In this document: piece after piece, positions 63,333-64,000 of the stretch
Layout: each line of letters starts with the position of its first letter
Position numbering within the stretch: the stretch's first letter is position 1
Assembly: GCF_020193655.1 (NCBI RefSeq)
Contig: NZ_JADYVE010000001.1
Span: 1,364,001 to 1,428,000, forward strand
Direction: 5' to 3'
Length of the DNA: 64,000 nt
Source of the DNA: Ensifer sp. IC3342
GTDB lineage: Bacteria; Pseudomonadota; Alphaproteobacteria; Rhizobiales; Rhizobiaceae
Made by a program: the position numbers and the translations under genes
The notes under the pieces: generated by a model
What the model saw: the letters and a program-made list of their open reading frames with translations, nothing else
Told to the model about the DNA's origin: nothing
Databases searched by the model: none

Positions 63333-64000
63333 TCAGTGGCCGATGTGCTCGACCGGCTGGACGAGCTGCGGCCCCAGGTGCAGGTAGCGTGTCGCCTTGC
63401 GCTTGGCAGCAATATCCGCCCAGACGCGCTCCACCTGGATCGCCGTCAGCTGCGCCGCGCGGGCGACCTCCTCGGCGCTTATGCCGTTGTTGAGACCATA
63501 GAGGCAAAGGTCCATGCGGTCGTAGGGCAGCGAGAAATAGAACTCCTCCTGCGTCTGCGCGAGCGAATAAGTATCCGTTGTCGGCGGCCTGCGCCGGATT
63601 TCCTCGGGGACGTCAAGATGCGCGGCGAGCGCATAGACCTGCGATTTGTAGAGATGCGCGATCGGCTTGACGTCGGCCGCGCCGTCGCCGTTCTTGACGA
63701 AGAAGCCCTGATCGTATTCGAGCCGGTTCGGGGTGCCGAGAACGGCGAAGTTCAACCGGTCGGCGTGGTAATATTCGATCTGCTTGCGCGTGCGCTGCTT
63801 CATGTTCGTCGCGGCAACAATGCCGAGATAGACCGAGGGCGGCATGCGCAATTTTGTCTGTTTTCCGGCCGGATCCTGCACGACCAGCGAGGAGATGTTG
63901 TAGCCATCGCCTTCAAGCGCATTGGCGATGACGATCTTCGATGCCCAGCTTGGCCCATAGTCGGGGACAAGTTCGCGGATGAAAGCGTCGCGGCGCTCGT
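63333..64000 (-). CDS. nadE: NAD+ synthase-like synthetase, NadE family (5' end beyond window)
   Basis: The C-terminal 222 residues of an ammonia-dependent NAD synthase-like enzyme. It reads from the window edge through GPSWASKIVIANALEGDGYN, KLRMPPSVYLGIVAATNMKQRTR, LNFAVLGTPNRLEYDQGFFVKNGDGAADVKPI and TTDTYSLAQTQEEFYFSLPY in separate segments, matching the NadE nucleotide and deamido-NAD pockets. The N-terminal ATP-pyrophosphatase loop SGGxDS lies outside the window. NadE amidates nicotinic acid adenine dinucleotide. Rhizobia often carry extra NadE-like genes in surface-polysaccharide loci, so this one may be a cluster-specific amidoligase. Convergent with paralogue B, 22 bp apart. Confidence 0.88.
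   Translation of the reverse strand, partial: ERRDAFIRELVPDYGPSWASKIVIANALEGDGYNISSLVVQDPAGKQTKLRMPPSVYLGIVAATNMKQRTRKQIEYYHADRLNFAVLGTPNRLEYDQGFFVKNGDGAADVKPIAHLYKSQVYALAAHLDVPEEIRRRPPTTDTYSLAQTQEEFYFSLPYDRMDLCLYGLNNGISAEEVARAAQLTAIQVERVWADIAAKRKATRYLHLGPQLVQPVEHIGH

Noticed and set aside
1..64000. CRISPR arrays, tRNA/rRNA genes, insertion sequences, prophage
   Set aside because: Spacers were read on both strands; I saw no spaced direct repeats, cloverleaf-like sequences, transposase or phage genes.

Overview
The window looks like part of the chromosome of a rhizobial alphaproteobacterium, most likely Sinorhizobium/Ensifer. I infer this from the high-GC coding style, short intergenic elements resembling the RIME-type mosaic repeats of rhizobia, and rhizobial-type gene neighbourhoods (Yej peptide transporter, cpa/tad pilus locus, nucleoside-salvage block next to a zinc-type P-type ATPase). 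This rests on recognised protein families and gene order; I ran no database search.

Layout. 1-13.5 kb is housekeeping: a MoeB/ThiF-like adenylyltransferase, a frameshifted GNAT gene, a 2-hydroxyacid dehydrogenase, an SH3 protein, a small P-loop kinase, adenosine kinase, endonuclease III, a DUF2244 membrane protein, an Ada-type methyltransferase, then gpmA, dapB, an MsbA-like exporter, glucokinase, methylglyoxal synthase and murein endopeptidase MepA. 13.8-20.7 kb holds a yejABEF peptide importer and a GhrA-type reductase. 20.8-23.7 kb holds an NlpC/P60 hydrolase coupled to a MarR regulator, and an M17 aminopeptidase.

23.8-35.9 kb is a near-complete Flp/Tad pilus locus: tadD on the plus strand; flp-cpaA-cpaB-cpaC-cpaD-cpaE-cpaF-tadB-tadC on the minus strand; and a divergent unit with a secretin-N-domain protein and two TadE-like pseudopilins. 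A hairpin terminator directly after flp probably sets the pilin excess, and CtrA-like sites lie upstream of several of these genes. 36-46 kb is nucleoside salvage: deoB-add and upp on the plus strand, and a tightly packed minus-strand operon with an ABC importer (ATPase and two permeases), cdd, purine nucleoside phosphorylase and deoA. Imported nucleosides would be deaminated, phosphorolysed and passed on as pentose phosphates and bases. The importer's binding protein is not in the window.

46-48.4 kb is a zinc/cadmium-type P1B ATPase with a textbook MerR-family promoter (19-bp spacer over a palindrome), which overlaps the 3' end of the next gene. 48.4-64 kb is a surface-polysaccharide cluster: secreted glycoside hydrolase, GT2 and two GT4 glycosyltransferases, a VanZ-like protein, a polysaccharide deacetylase, an O-antigen-ligase-like polymerase, a Wzz/GumC-like co-polymerase without kinase domain, a Wzx-like flippase, a PrmC-like methyltransferase, two divergent paralogues of an unfamiliar GNAT-like family, and a nadE-type synthetase cut by the window end. 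The paralogue pair with the methyltransferase and the synthetase-like gene is the part most likely to encode something undescribed, probably a polymer-modification module.

No rRNA, tRNA, CRISPR array, insertion sequence or prophage was recognised.
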